Source of the DNA: Bradyrhizobium prioriisuperbiae
Lineage (GTDB): Bacteria; Pseudomonadota; Alphaproteobacteria; Rhizobiales; Xanthobacteraceae
Length of the DNA stretch: 64,000 bases
Direction: 5' to 3'
Assembly (NCBI RefSeq): GCF_032397745.1
Contig: NZ_CP135921.1
Location: 7,676,501 to 7,740,500 of the forward strand
Under the pieces are notes generated by a model. That model had not been told where the DNA came from. It saw only the letters and a list, made by a program, of their open reading frames with translations, and did no database searches. Positions 1 through 9,752 of this stretch are shown here, piece by piece. The position numbers and the translations under genes were made by a program. The first letter of the stretch is position 1, and every line of letters begins with the position of its first letter.

Positions 1-1
1 T

Positions 2-664
2 CCGTTCGCTCCCCGGGGTGATGATCTCGCGCGCGCCATCGAAGACTGGCGCTTGCTGGCCAGCGATGCCGACGCGGCGTTCGATCGGGAGGTCGTGCTT
101 GATGGGCGCGAGATCGCGCCTGTCGTGACCTGGGGGACCAGCCCGGAACAGGCAGCTCCCATCGACGGGTCTGTACCGGATCCAGCGAGGATGGGCGATG
201 AACACAAAGCCCAAGCTGCGCGAGAGGCCATCGGCTACATGGATCTTCGTCCGGGGCAGGCGCTGAACGAGATCCAGATCGATCGGGTTTTCATCGGCTC
301 CTGCACCAACAGCCGGATTGAAGACCTGCGCGCCGCCGCCGCCATCCTCACAGGCCGGCGCTCGCGCGTGCCGGGCCTGGTGTCGCCGGGATCGTCGGCG
401 GTGAAGCAGCAGGCGGAGCAAGAGGGCCTCGATCGGATCTTTCGCGACGCCGGGCTGGAATGGGTCGCCTCGGGCTGTTCGATGTGTGTCGGGATGAATG
501 GCGATACGGTCCCGGCCGGCGAACGTTGCGCCTCCACCACCAATCGAAATTTCAGGGGACGCCAGGGGCGGGGCAGCCGGACCCACCTGATGTCGCCGGC
601 CATGGTCGCCGCGGCCGCCGTCGCCGGTCACCTCGTCGATAGCCGTCTCCTTGCCCGGGAGTAG
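2..664 (+). CDS. leuC: 3-isopropylmalate dehydratase large subunit, 3' part only
   Basis: The C-terminal part of the large subunit of isopropylmalate isomerase (leucine biosynthesis, 2- to 3-isopropylmalate). The reading frame is already open at base 2, so the start lies outside the window. The FIGSCTNSR segment holds one cysteine ligand of the [4Fe-4S] cluster and the GCSMCVGMN segment holds the other two. The family-typical [14 protein letters not shown] and [13 protein letters not shown] segments follow. The stop is 7 bases before the leuD start, so the two subunits are co-transcribed. Several residues differ from the usual alphaproteobacterial sequence (for example CVGMN rather than CLGMN), which would fit a second, paralogous leuCD pair; that is inference. 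Confidence 0.93.
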   Translation, partial: PFAPRGDDLARAIEDWRLLASDADAAFDREVVLDGREIAPVVTWGTSPEQAAPIDGSVPDPARMGDEHKAQAAREAIGYMDLRPGQALNEIQIDRVFIGSCTNSRIEDLRAAAAILTGRRSRVPGLVSPGSSAVKQQAEQEGLDRIFRDAGLEWVASGCSMCVGMNGDTVPAGERCASTTNRNFRGRQGRGSRTHLMSPAMVAAAAVAGHLVDSRLLARE

Positions 665-671
665 ATTTCGG

Positions 672-1325
672 ATGCGTCCGTTCACCACCATGGCCGCCCT
701 CGCCTGCAAGCTGGCGATCGACAATATCGATACGGATCAATTGATCCCCGCCCGCTTCATGCGGCGCCCCCGCTCCGAGGGCTACGGCAACTTTCTGCTG
801 CATGACCTGCGCTTCGACGCCGACGGTGCATCGAAGCCGCAATTTCCCTTGAACGATCCAAAACTGTCCGGATGCGAAGTGATCCTCGCCGGCCGCAACT
901 TCGGATGCGGATCGTCCCGCGAGGCCGCGGTTTACGCACTCGCCGATTACGGCATCCGCGTCGTGATTGCGTCGAGCTTCGGCGATATCTTTGCCTCCAA
1001 CGCAGTCAAGAACGGCGTTCTCCCGGCTCACATCAGCGAGGAAGATTCTGAGCGGCTGTTGCGCGCCGATGACCTGGTCGCTCACCGGCCCTTGACGATC
1101 GACCTTGGCGCGCAAACCATCACCGTCGGCAATCTCGTCGTGACCTTCGCCATCGACCCGGTCTGGAAGAAACAGTTGCTCAACGGTTGGGACGACATCG
1201 ATATGACCCGGAGCGAAGCGGGGACCATCGCGCGGTTCGCCGAACAGGACGAAATTCGGCGTCCCTGGATGAAGCCTGCCGGTGTGCCTCCTCCAACCGC
1301 CCCGCGGGGCGGGAAGACCCGGTAG
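672..1325 (+). CDS. leuD: 3-isopropylmalate dehydratase small subunit
   Basis: The small subunit of isopropylmalate isomerase, 217 residues from the ATG at 672. It shows the diagnostic DNIDTDQLIPARFM segment near the N-terminus, and the GRNFGCGSSREAA loop that completes the active site with the LeuC cluster domain. The 672 start is preferred over an ATG at 651 inside leuC because it has GGGAG about 10 bases upstream and matches the family's short N-terminus. It lies 7 bases after leuC. The C-terminal tail ends in a Pro/Gly/Arg-rich stretch slightly longer than usual. Confidence 0.95.
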   Translation: MRPFTTMAALACKLAIDNIDTDQLIPARFMRRPRSEGYGNFLLHDLRFDADGASKPQFPLNDPKLSGCEVILAGRNFGCGSSREAAVYALADYGIRVVIASSFGDIFASNAVKNGVLPAHISEEDSERLLRADDLVAHRPLTIDLGAQTITVGNLVVTFAIDPVWKKQLLNGWDDIDMTRSEAGTIARFAEQDEIRRPWMKPAGVPPPTAPRGGKTR

Positions 1326-1431
1326 CAGCCTCGCGCCATCGGGACCCGCGCTGCGCCGGCACCCGCGATCGTGCGCATGGTGCTGCTGGAATCTGATCTG
1401 GCTGGCCATGCATACGCGACTGCCATAGCCT

Positions 1432-2802
1432 GTGACTTCCATAAATAAGAAACGGGGAAACATCGTGCCGGGGCTCATTCTTATTGTCATCGCAGCGCTG
1501 TTAATGGGCGGCCCGCAATCGGCCTTGGCCGCGAGCCAAAAATGGGTCGCGACCTGGGCGGGCTCGGCGCAGGGCCCCTATCCCGTCGGCAATCCATCGG
1601 CCCAGCCGGACCAGCAGTTTGCGTTTCCGTCGGCGGCGACCGGCGCCAGGGACCAGACCTTTCGCCTGATCCTGCGGCCATCCGTCTGGGGGCGGCAGGC
1701 CAGGATCCGGGTGACCAATGTGTTCGGCACGCAGCCGCTGAGCATCGACGGCGCGTTCGTCGGACTGCAGCTGGGCGGCGCGGCCCTGATGAAGGGAAGC
1801 AACCGTCCGGTCACGTTCGCGGGCAAAGCCAGCGTGACCGTGCCGGCAGGACAGTCGACATGGAGCGATCCGGTGACTTTAAGTTTTGTCCGCGATCCCG
1901 ATGCCGCCGAATGGGCCGGGCGCAAGCTGGCCCTGAGTTTTCATGTCGCCGGCGACAGCGGCCCGATGACCTGGCACGCGAAAGCGTTGACGACATCTTT
2001 TGTCATCGAGCCCGGCGCCAGCGCCAAGGGACAGACGGAGGACGAAGCCGCCTTCCCCTTCGCCACCGCATCCTGGTTCTTCATCGATGCCGTCGAGATG
2101 AACATGCCGGCGGACAGTTTCGCCGTGCTGGCCTTCGGGGATTCGATCACGGACGGCACGGCGTCCACCATGAACGGCGACGACCGCTGGCCCGATGTGC
2201 TGGCGCGCCGGCTGCGCGCGGTCCACGGCAACCGCATCGCTGTCATCAATGCCGGCATCGGTGGCAACCAGATCGCGGGTCCGGCGGACTATGGCGCGTC
2301 GAAGCCGTTTCCGGGTGGTCCCGCAGCCGAACAGCGGCTCGATCGCGACGTGCTGGCGCTGTCGGGTATCTCCGCCCTGATCTGGCTGGAGGGCATCAAC
2401 GACTTCAGCAGGAACGGCAACGCCTCGGTCGACACCGTGACGGGTGCCTTGAAAAGAAGTGTCGCCCGCCTGCGCGCCAGCCGGCCGGACATGACCATTC
2501 TCGGCGCCACCGTGGTCAGTGCGCTCGGCAGTTCAAGCGCGGCGCACGGTTTCCCGGAGCAGAACGACAAACGCAAGGCGCTGAACGAGGTCATCCGCAC
2601 GTCGGGCCTGTTCGACGGGATCGTCGATTTCGACAAGGCGACCCTCGATCCACAAACCGGCGGTCTCAAGCCGGAATTCGTGCCCGACAGCACCACCGGC
2701 GGACCCGGCGACAAGCTGCATCCGAACCGGACCGGCTACCTGGCGATGGGACAGGTGATCGATCTCAGCCTGCTGAAGCCTCGGCCAGCCGCCCGCCGCT
2801 AG
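1432..2802 (+). CDS. exported SGNH/GDSL-family hydrolase
   Basis: A 456-residue protein with an N-terminal signal peptide (KKRG, then a hydrophobic core ending near ALAAS, residues 30-35). The SGNH catalytic blocks are all visible: FGDSITDG with nucleophile Ser238, GIGGN around residues 276-279, EGIND with Asn323, and the D427-K-L-H430 Asp/His pair. The N-terminal half (about residues 36-220) is beta-rich and typical of large extracellular GDSL esterases. The substrate cannot be read from the sequence; acyl or acetyl esters on a carbohydrate are likely. It starts with GTG at 1432; a GTG at 1465 has a better ribosome site (CGGGGAAA) but would lose the positively charged n-region of the signal peptide. 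Confidence 0.85.
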   Translation: MTSINKKRGNIVPGLILIVIAALLMGGPQSALAASQKWVATWAGSAQGPYPVGNPSAQPDQQFAFPSAATGARDQTFRLILRPSVWGRQARIRVTNVFGTQPLSIDGAFVGLQLGGAALMKGSNRPVTFAGKASVTVPAGQSTWSDPVTLSFVRDPDAAEWAGRKLALSFHVAGDSGPMTWHAKALTTSFVIEPGASAKGQTEDEAAFPFATASWFFIDAVEMNMPADSFAVLAFGDSITDGTASTMNGDDRWPDVLARRLRAVHGNRIAVINAGIGGNQIAGPADYGASKPFPGGPAAEQRLDRDVLALSGISALIWLEGINDFSRNGNASVDTVTGALKRSVARLRASRPDMTILGATVVSALGSSSAAHGFPEQNDKRKALNEVIRTSGLFDGIVDFDKATLDPQTGGLKPEFVPDSTTGGPGDKLHPNRTGYLAMGQVIDLSLLKPRPAARR

Positions 2803-3068
2803 AGGCTTGTGGACGATCCGCGATCGTGCGCTGGGTTGGCGCCTGTCAGCCGATCTGGCGCCCGTCGTAAAAACCCTTATAAGTTGCAAAATACTACTTT
2901 TGATTGCACAAAAAGAGCAGAAAATTCCCCGATCTCTTGCGTCCCTGTTAAGCGATCACCGCTTGTCCATTTGACAGCGGGGGGCGATTTACCCATGTAT
3001 CCGCCAATGCGGCCAGCGCGACTCCCGCTGACTCGGCCTGCTGTCTCCCCTTAAGTTATTGGAAAGAC

Positions 3069-5816
3069 ATGAATATCGTTATTGTCGAGTCGCCCGCAAA
3101 GGCCAAGACGATTAATAAGTATTTGGGCTCCTCCTACGAGGTTCTGGCCTCTTTCGGCCATGTCCGGGACCTTCCGGCCAAGAACGGATCGGTCGATCCG
3201 GAGTCGAATTTCAAGATGATCTGGGAGGTCGACCCCAAGGCGGCCAGCCGGATGAACGACATTGCCCGCGCCGTGAAGGGCGCCGACAAGCTGATCCTGG
3301 CAACCGACCCCGATCGCGAGGGCGAAGCCATCTCCTGGCACGTGCTGGAGGTCCTGAAGGAAAAGCGAGCCCTGAAGGACCAGCCGATCGAGCGCGTGGT
3401 CTTCAACGCCATCACCAAGCAGGCCGTCACCGACGCCATGAAACACCCGCGCCAGATCGATGGTGCGCTGGTCGACGCCTATATGGCGCGCCGCGCACTG
3501 GACTATCTGGTCGGCTTCAACCTTTCCCCCGTGCTCTGGCGCAAGCTGCCGGGCGCGCGTTCGGCCGGCCGGGTGCAATCGGTCGCGCTGCGGGTGGTCT
3601 GCGACCGCGAGCTCGAAATCGAAAAATTCGTGCCGCGCGAATACTGGTCGCTGCTCGCCACCCTGTCGACGCCGCGCGGCGACAGTTTTGAGGCCCGCCT
3701 GGTCGGCGCCGACGGCAAGAAGATCCAGCGCCTCGACATCGGAACCGGCGCGGAAGCCGAGGACCTGAAAAAGGCAATCGAGGCCGCGAACTTCACCGTG
3801 GCCACGGTGGAAGCCAAGCCCGCCCGTCGCAATCCCTATGCGCCCTTCACCACCTCGACGCTGCAGCAGGAGGCGAGCCGCAAGCTCGGCTTCGCGCCCG
3901 CGATCACCATGCGGATCGCACAGCGCCTGTATGAAGGCATCAATCTCGGTGGCGAAACCACCGGCCTCATTACTTATATGCGAACCGACGGCGTGCAGAT
4001 CGCCGACGAAGCGATCGCCGAGGCCCGCAAGGTCATCGGCGAGGATTACGGCAAGGATTACGTGCCGGGCGCGCCGCGCCAGTATCAGACCAAGGCCAAG
4101 AACGCGCAGGAAGCCCACGAAGCCATCCGCCCGACCGACCTGTCGCGCCGTCCGCGCGATCTGGCCGGGAAACTCGATTCCGATCAGGCCAAGCTTTACG
4201 AACTGATCTGGCTGCGCACCATCGCAAGCCAAATGGAATCCGCCGAACTGGAGCGGACCACGGTCGACATCACGGCCAAGGCCGGCGCCCGCACACTGGA
4301 ACTGCGCGCCACCGGACAGGTGGTGAAGTTCGACGGCTTCCTGGCGCTGTATCAGGAAGGCATCGACGACGCCGGTGACGACGACGACAGCCGCCGCCTG
4401 CCCGCCATGAGCGAGGGCGAAGCGCTGAAGCGCGAGGCGCTGGCGGTGAACCAGCATTTCACCGAGCCGCCGCCGCGCTTCTCGGAAGCGTCGCTGGTCA
4501 AGCGCATGGAAGAGCTCGGCATCGGCCGTCCCTCGACCTACGCCTCGATCATCCAGGTGCTGAAGGACCGCGGTTACGTCAAGCTGGAGAAGAAGCGGCT
4601 GTACGGCGAGGACAAGGGCCGCGTCGTCATCGCCTTCCTGGAGAATTTCTTCGCCCGTTATGTCGAGTTCGACTTCACGGCCAATCTCGAAGAACAGCTC
4701 GACCGTGTCTCCAACAACGAGATCTCCTGGCAGGAGGTGCTGAAGGATTTCTGGCGCGACTTCATCGCGGCTGTCGACGGCATCAAGGACGTGCGCGTCT
4801 CCGAAGTGCTCGACGTGCTCGACGAGATGCTGGGCCCGCACATTTATGCACCGCGTGAAGACGGTGGCGATCCACGCCAGTGCCCGACCTGCGGCACCGG
4901 CAAGCTCAATCTCAAGGCCGGCAAGTTCGGCGCCTTCGTCGGCTGCTCGAATTATCCGGAATGCCGTTACACCCGCCCCCTTGCCTCCAGCGGCGAAGGT
5001 GGCGGCGACCGCGTGCTGGGCCAGGATCCCGAGACCGGGTTCGACGTCGCGGTGAAGTCCGGCCGGTTCGGGCCCTACATCCAGCTCGGCGAGCCGAAGA
5101 ACTATGGCGAGGACGAGAAGCCGAAACGCGCCGGCATTCCCAAGGGCATGTCGCCCGGCGATGTCGAGTTCGAACTGGCGCTGAAGCTGCTGTCGCTGCC
5201 GCGTGAAGTCGGCCTGCATCCGGAAGACGGCGAGCCGATCAAGGCCGGCATCGGCCGGTTCGGCCCCTACGTGCAGCACATCAAGACCTACGCCAGCCTG
5301 GAGGCCGGCGACGAGGTCTACACCATCGGCCTCAATCGTGCCGTGGCGCTGATCGCCGACAAGATCGCCAAGGGCCCGAGCAAGCGCCGGTTCGGCGCCG
5401 ATCCGGGCAAGCCGATCGGCGAGCATCCGGAGCACGGCACCGTGGCGGTCAAGAGCGGGCGCTACGGCGCCTATGTGACCGCCAACGGCATCAATGCAAC
5501 GATCCCCAGCGACAAGACGCCGGAGACGATCACGATCGGCGAGGCCATTGCGCTGATCGACGAACGCGCGGCCAAGGGCGGCGGCGGCAAGGCCAAACGC
5601 GCCGCGCCGAAGAAGGCCGCGAAGCCGAAAAAGGCCGCGGCCAAGGCTGCGGCAACGGACGCTTCCACGGAGCCGAAGAAGCCGGCCGCCAAACCGGCAG
5701 CGAAGGCGAAGGCCGCCACCAAAGCGACCAAACCGCGGGAAGCCGCGGCACCCAAGGCCGTCAAGGCGGCCCCCAAACCTGTCGCAAAGAAAGCCGCCGG
5801 CAAGGCCCGCGGCTAG
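3069..5816 (+). CDS. topA: DNA topoisomerase I
   Basis: A type IA topoisomerase of 915 residues that relaxes negative supercoils. The Toprim domain starts at residue 1 with Glu7 in the IVESPAKAKT motif, and the acidic DPDRE cluster is at 80-84. The active-site tyrosine is Tyr303 in GLITYMRTDG. One intact zinc ribbon begins near residue 605 (CPTC, then CSNYPEC), followed by further topo C-terminal repeats with the KSGRFGPYIQ and KSGRYGAYV signatures. The last 75 or so residues are a Lys/Ala-rich tail like those of other alphaproteobacterial TopA proteins. rnr follows on the same strand. Confidence 0.98.
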   Translation: MNIVIVESPAKAKTINKYLGSSYEVLASFGHVRDLPAKNGSVDPESNFKMIWEVDPKAASRMNDIARAVKGADKLILATDPDREGEAISWHVLEVLKEKRALKDQPIERVVFNAITKQAVTDAMKHPRQIDGALVDAYMARRALDYLVGFNLSPVLWRKLPGARSAGRVQSVALRVVCDRELEIEKFVPREYWSLLATLSTPRGDSFEARLVGADGKKIQRLDIGTGAEAEDLKKAIEAANFTVATVEAKPARRNPYAPFTTSTLQQEASRKLGFAPAITMRIAQRLYEGINLGGETTGLITYMRTDGVQIADEAIAEARKVIGEDYGKDYVPGAPRQYQTKAKNAQEAHEAIRPTDLSRRPRDLAGKLDSDQAKLYELIWLRTIASQMESAELERTTVDITAKAGARTLELRATGQVVKFDGFLALYQEGIDDAGDDDDSRRLPAMSEGEALKREALAVNQHFTEPPPRFSEASLVKRMEELGIGRPSTYASIIQVLKDRGYVKLEKKRLYGEDKGRVVIAFLENFFARYVEFDFTANLEEQLDRVSNNEISWQEVLKDFWRDFIAAVDGIKDVRVSEVLDVLDEMLGPHIYAPREDGGDPRQCPTCGTGKLNLKAGKFGAFVGCSNYPECRYTRPLASSGEGGGDRVLGQDPETGFDVAVKSGRFGPYIQLGEPKNYGEDEKPKRAGIPKGMSPGDVEFELALKLLSLPREVGLHPEDGEPIKAGIGRFGPYVQHIKTYASLEAGDEVYTIGLNRAVALIADKIAKGPSKRRFGADPGKPIGEHPEHGTVAVKSGRYGAYVTANGINATIPSDKTPETITIGEAIALIDERAAKGGGGKAKRAAPKKAAKPKKAAAKAAATDASTEPKKPAAKPAAKAKAATKATKPREAAAPKAVKAAPKPVAKKAAGKARG

Positions 5817-5834
5817 CGGGATGAAATGAAGTTA

Positions 5835-5950
5835 TCCCGTCATCCTGAGGTGGCCATGCGCAGCATGGCCCTCGAAGGGCGACGGGCCCGGGCGTCACGG
5901 GCCGTACATCCTTCGAGGCTCGCTTTCGCTCGCACCTCAGGATGACGGTT
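5835..5950. repeat. nested palindromic (REP-like) element between topA and rnr
   Basis: Outer 15-bp arms match perfectly (5837-5851 and 5934-5948; arm CCGTCATCCTGAGGT). Inside lie a smaller hairpin (GGCCATGC at 5852-5859 against GCATGGCC at 5863-5870) and a further arm pair (CTCGAAG at 5871-5877, CTTCGAG at 5911-5917). The whole can fold as a branched cruciform. The CATCCTGAGGTG / CACCTCAGGATG ends are a familiar dispersed repeat in Bradyrhizobium-type genomes (from memory). It may also terminate topA transcription, although no T-run follows. Confidence 0.8.
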
Positions 5951-6026
5951 AACATGATCATGTTCCCGCATGCGCAACCATTAAAATGAGGCATGATCCA
6001 CACAATCGGGAATCGGTTGTGGGGTC

Positions 6027-8435
6027 ATGTCCAAACAAACGAAAGACAAAGACTCATTGAAGAAACCACATGACGCAGCCGATGCCTTCCCGAGCCGGGA
6101 CAGCATCGTTGCGTTTATTCGCGCACAACCCGGCAAGGTCGGGACCCGCGAAATCGCCCGCGAATTCGGGCTCAAGAATGCCGCCCGCGTTGAATTGAAA
6201 CGCATTTTGCGCGACTTGCGCGAAACCGGCGTCATCGCCAAAAAGGGCAAGGCGCTCCACGACAACGCAACGCTGCCGCCGACCATCGTCGCCGATGTCA
6301 CCGGCAAGGATGCGGATGGCGAATTGATCGCCTCCCCCGCCGAATGGGACGAGGCGGACGGCGAACCACCGAAAATCCGGCTCTATCTGCCGCGCCACCC
6401 GCAACCCGGCACCGCCGTCGGTGTCGGCGATCGGGCGTTGCTGCGCATCGACAAGCTCGAGGATGACGATGATGCCGCCTATCGCGGCCGCGTCATCAAG
6501 GTGCTGGATCAGGCGAGACATCGCGTGCTCGGCATCTACCGCGCCAACCCACCGACAAGCCGACAAGGCGGAGGGCGCCTCATCCCCGTCGACAAGAAAC
6601 AGGCAGGACGCGAACTCGCGATCGCGGAAGCCGATCGCGGCGGCGCGCAGGACGGCGATCTCGTCAGTGTCGACCTGTTGCGCGGGCGCGGCTACGGCCT
6701 GCCCGCGGGCCGGGTCAAGGAACGGCTGGGATCACTGAAGACCGAAAAGGCGGTCAGCCTGATCGCGATCCATGCGCACGAGATTCCGCAGGAGTTTCCG
6801 GCAGACGTGTTGCGCGAGGCTGACAGCGCCGAGACGGCAACGCTGGAGGGCCGCGAAGATTGGCGCGATGTGCCCCTCGTCACCATCGATCCGCCGGACG
6901 CCAAGGACCATGACGACGCCGTGCATGCGGAGCCGGACAGCGATCCCAACAACCGCGGCGGCTTCATCGTCAATGTCGCCATCGCCGACGTCGCATTTTA
7001 TGTGCGGCCAGGCTCGGCGCTCGATCGCGAGGCGCTCAAGCGCGGCAACTCGGTGTACTTCCCCGATCGGGTGGTGCCGATGCTGCCCGAGCGCATCTCC
7101 AACGATCTGTGTTCGCTGCGGCCGTCCGAACCGCGCGGCGCACTCGCTGTGCGGATGGTGATCGCGCCCGACGGGCGCAAGAAATCGCACACCTTCCACC
7201 GCGTGCTGATGCGCTCGGCGGCGAAGCTGAGTTATGCCCAGGCACAAGCCGCGATCGACGGCCGGCCCGACGATATCACCGGCCCGCTGCTGACACCGAT
7301 CCTCGAGCCGCTGTACGCGGCCTATGCCTGCGTCAAGCGCGCGCGTGACGAGCGCGATCCGCTCGATCTCGATTTGCCGGAACGCAAGATCCTGCTGAAG
7401 GCGGATGGTACCGTCGATCGCGTGGTGACGCCGGAGCGCCTCGACGCGCATCGGCTGATCGAGGAATTCATGATCCTCGCCAACGTGGCGGCGGCGGAGA
7501 CGCTGGAGAAAAAAGCGCTGCCGCTGATCTACCGCGTGCATGACGAGCCGACCACCGAGAAGGTGCACAACCTTCAGGAGTTTTTGAAAACGCTGGACAT
7601 GAACTTCGCCAAGTCCGGCGCGTTGCGTCCCGCGATGTTCAACCGCGTGCTGGCACAAGTGAAGGGACATGACGCGGAGCCGCTGGTGAACGAGGTTGTG
7701 CTGCGCTCGCAATCGCAGGCCGAATATGCATCGGAAAACTACGGCCACTTCGGATTGAACCTGCGGCGCTACGCCCACTTCACCTCGCCGATCCGCCGCT
7801 ACGCCGATCTCGTGGTGCATCGTGGCCTGATCCGCGCGCTGGGGCTTGGCGCCGGCGCCCTGCCGGAAACCGAAACGGTGGAGACCTTGAGTGAAATTGC
7901 CGCAGGCATTTCGCTCACCGAACGCCGCGCCATGAAGGCGGAACGAGAGACCGCCGACCGGCTGATTGCGCATTTCCTGGCCGATCGCGTCGGCGCAACC
8001 TTCGAGGGGCGGATTTCCGGGGTTACGCGCGCCGGATTGTTTGTAAAATTGACTGGCACCGGTGCCGACGGTCTCATTCCGATCCGCACGCTGGGCAGCG
8101 AGTATTATAATTATGACGAAACGCGCCACGCCCTGATCGGCTCGCGCAGCGGAGCCATGCACCGTCTGGGTGACGTGGTTGAAGTTCGTCTGGTAGAAGC
8201 TGCCCCAGTCGCCGGCGCGTTGCGCTTTGAACTGTTGTCCGAAGGCACTATATTAACACGGGGCCGACGATCGGATCGCGGCCACAAAGCCGATCCCGCA
8301 AGCGGCGTGTTTCGCAAGGATGGTCCTCACAAGGAAGCTCCTTACAAGGACTCGGGCAAGCGCAAGGGCGGCAAGGGCAAACCCGGCCGACATCCATCGC
8401 GCAAGGGCAAGCCGAAGAAAGGCAAGAAGGGATAA
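6027..8435 (+). CDS. rnr: ribonuclease R
   Basis: A processive 3'-5' exoribonuclease of 802 residues. A winged-helix segment (about 24-80) is followed by cold-shock domains, then the RNB catalytic domain with the acidic metal-binding motif IDPPDAKDHDDA near residues 288-299. An S1 RNA-binding domain lies at about 655-735 (FEGRISGVTRAGLFV), and a Lys/Arg/Gly-rich tail ends the protein. This domain order and length fit RNase R rather than RNase II. The DUF983 gene begins 3 bases after its stop, so the two are probably translated from one message. Confidence 0.97.
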   Translation: MSKQTKDKDSLKKPHDAADAFPSRDSIVAFIRAQPGKVGTREIAREFGLKNAARVELKRILRDLRETGVIAKKGKALHDNATLPPTIVADVTGKDADGELIASPAEWDEADGEPPKIRLYLPRHPQPGTAVGVGDRALLRIDKLEDDDDAAYRGRVIKVLDQARHRVLGIYRANPPTSRQGGGRLIPVDKKQAGRELAIAEADRGGAQDGDLVSVDLLRGRGYGLPAGRVKERLGSLKTEKAVSLIAIHAHEIPQEFPADVLREADSAETATLEGREDWRDVPLVTIDPPDAKDHDDAVHAEPDSDPNNRGGFIVNVAIADVAFYVRPGSALDREALKRGNSVYFPDRVVPMLPERISNDLCSLRPSEPRGALAVRMVIAPDGRKKSHTFHRVLMRSAAKLSYAQAQAAIDGRPDDITGPLLTPILEPLYAAYACVKRARDERDPLDLDLPERKILLKADGTVDRVVTPERLDAHRLIEEFMILANVAAAETLEKKALPLIYRVHDEPTTEKVHNLQEFLKTLDMNFAKSGALRPAMFNRVLAQVKGHDAEPLVNEVVLRSQSQAEYASENYGHFGLNLRRYAHFTSPIRRYADLVVHRGLIRALGLGAGALPETETVETLSEIAAGISLTERRAMKAERETADRLIAHFLADRVGATFEGRISGVTRAGLFVKLTGTGADGLIPIRTLGSEYYNYDETRHALIGSRSGAMHRLGDVVEVRLVEAAPVAGALRFELLSEGTILTRGRRSDRGHKADPASGVFRKDGPHKEAPYKDSGKRKGGKGKPGRHPSRKGKPKKGKKG

Positions 8436-8438
8436 GTC

Positions 8439-8918
8439 ATGGCTCAGGATGCATTGACTCAAGATGCAGTGGCGACTTCGGAGCCGAAGGCCTGGACAGC
8501 GAACGACTCCGTGCAGCCGAAGCGCGATGTGTGGCAGGCGATGCGGCGCGGCTTTCGCGGCCGCTGCCCGCGCTGCGGCGAAGGCAAGATCTTTCGTGCC
8601 TTCCTGAAGGTCGCTGACAACTGCTCGGTGTGCGGCCAGGACTTCAGCCACCACCGCGCCGACGATCTGCCCGCCTATCTCGTCATTGTCATTGTCGGTC
8701 ACATCATCGTGCCGCTGGCGCTGTGGATCGAGACCGACTATGCGCCACCGGTCGGCCTGCAACTCGCGGTTTATCTGCCATTGACGCTTGTGGCGTCGCT
8801 TGCTCTGCTGCAACCTGTCAAAGGCGCGGTTGTCGCACTGCAATGGGCGTTCCGGATGCATGGCTTCGAGGGCGAGGCCGACGGAAATTCCGGCGCGGGT
8901 GGTGCGGCGCCGACATAA
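8439..8918 (+). CDS. DUF983 family membrane protein
   Basis: A 159-residue protein with an N-terminal zinc-ribbon-like CPRCGEGKIF ... CSVCGQDF motif (two CxxC pairs, about residues 46-70) followed by two hydrophobic segments (LPAYLVIVIVGHIIVPLALW and the next helix). This is the DUF983 layout. The function is not established. It starts 3 bases after rnr, and the rnr-DUF983-NUDIX order suggests one transcription unit. Confidence 0.88.
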   Translation: MAQDALTQDAVATSEPKAWTANDSVQPKRDVWQAMRRGFRGRCPRCGEGKIFRAFLKVADNCSVCGQDFSHHRADDLPAYLVIVIVGHIIVPLALWIETDYAPPVGLQLAVYLPLTLVASLALLQPVKGAVVALQWAFRMHGFEGEADGNSGAGGAAPT

Positions 8919-8947
8919 TTCCGCGAGACAAAAATAAAAGGCAGGGA

Positions 8948-9697
8948 ATGAACGCACCAACATCTTTCTTCAAGGGTGAAAAAGAAGACGACAGTCATCC
9001 CTACTTCCGGCCGAAGGATGCAGCGACGCTGATCCTGATCGATCGCAGCGGACCAAAGCCGAAGGTGCTGGTCGGCCGGCGTCACGACAAGGTCGTGTTC
9101 ATGCCAGGCAAGTATGTGTTTCCCGGCGGGCGTGTCGACAAATCCGACAACCGCATTCCGGTCGCTGCACCGATTCCGGCCGAACTCGAAGCCAGCCTGA
9201 TGCGCGGCAGCCCGAAGATCGCGCCCTCACGCGCACGGGCCCTGGCGGTGGCGGCCATTCGTGAGGCCTGCGAAGAGACCGGGCTCTGCCTCGGACGCAA
9301 GAGCGACGCCGCCAGGTCCGCGAAACTCGACGGCGCCTGGAAGCCCTTTGCCGAGGAAGGTCTACTTCCCGATCCGTCCAGCCTGTTTCTGATTGCACGC
9401 GCCATCACCCCGCCCGGACGCGTGCGGCGTTTCGATACGCGCTTCTTCTCGGCTGAGGCGTCCGCTATCACCCATCGCGTTCCCAACGTCATCCACGCCG
9501 ACGCCGAACTGGTCGAACTGGTGTGGGTGGAAATCGGATCGGAGCCGCTGGCGGCCGCGCACAACATGACCAAGGCGGTGCTGCACCAGCTCGACAAGCG
9601 GCTGGCCACTGGCCCCCTGCGCCACGACGCGCCGATCCCGTTCTTTCACTGGTACGGTGGCGCGATGCAGATGGATACCCTTGCGCCGGACGCCTGA
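8948..9697 (+). CDS. NUDIX hydrolase
   Basis: A 249-residue NUDIX-fold hydrolase. The Nudix box is split: GGRVDKSD at 60-67, then about 38 inserted residues, then IREACEETGL at 104-113 carrying the metal-binding glutamates. A box with such an insertion is typical of the NUDT19-like branch, which acts on CoA or related nucleotide diphosphates; the actual substrate is inferred only. The ATG at 8948 has AGGCAGGGA just upstream; a longer in-frame reading lies inside the preceding gene and is not credible. Confidence 0.88.
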   Translation: MNAPTSFFKGEKEDDSHPYFRPKDAATLILIDRSGPKPKVLVGRRHDKVVFMPGKYVFPGGRVDKSDNRIPVAAPIPAELEASLMRGSPKIAPSRARALAVAAIREACEETGLCLGRKSDAARSAKLDGAWKPFAEEGLLPDPSSLFLIARAITPPGRVRRFDTRFFSAEASAITHRVPNVIHADAELVELVWVEIGSEPLAAAHNMTKAVLHQLDKRLATGPLRHDAPIPFFHWYGGAMQMDTLAPDA

Positions 9698-9752
9698 CGC
9701 CCTAGATCAATCCCCACGCCGGTTTGGCTCATGGTGTCGGGGGAATTGATCG

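Noticed and set aside
2809..3054. Open frame of 81 codons upstream of topA
   Set aside because: No ribosome site or domain, and it lies in the likely promoter region of topA.
3051..5435. Open frame of 794 codons on the minus strand
   Set aside because: It is the antisense shadow of topA. The plus-strand TopA has all catalytic motifs; the antisense product has no recognisable domain and its composition is that of antisense high-GC DNA.
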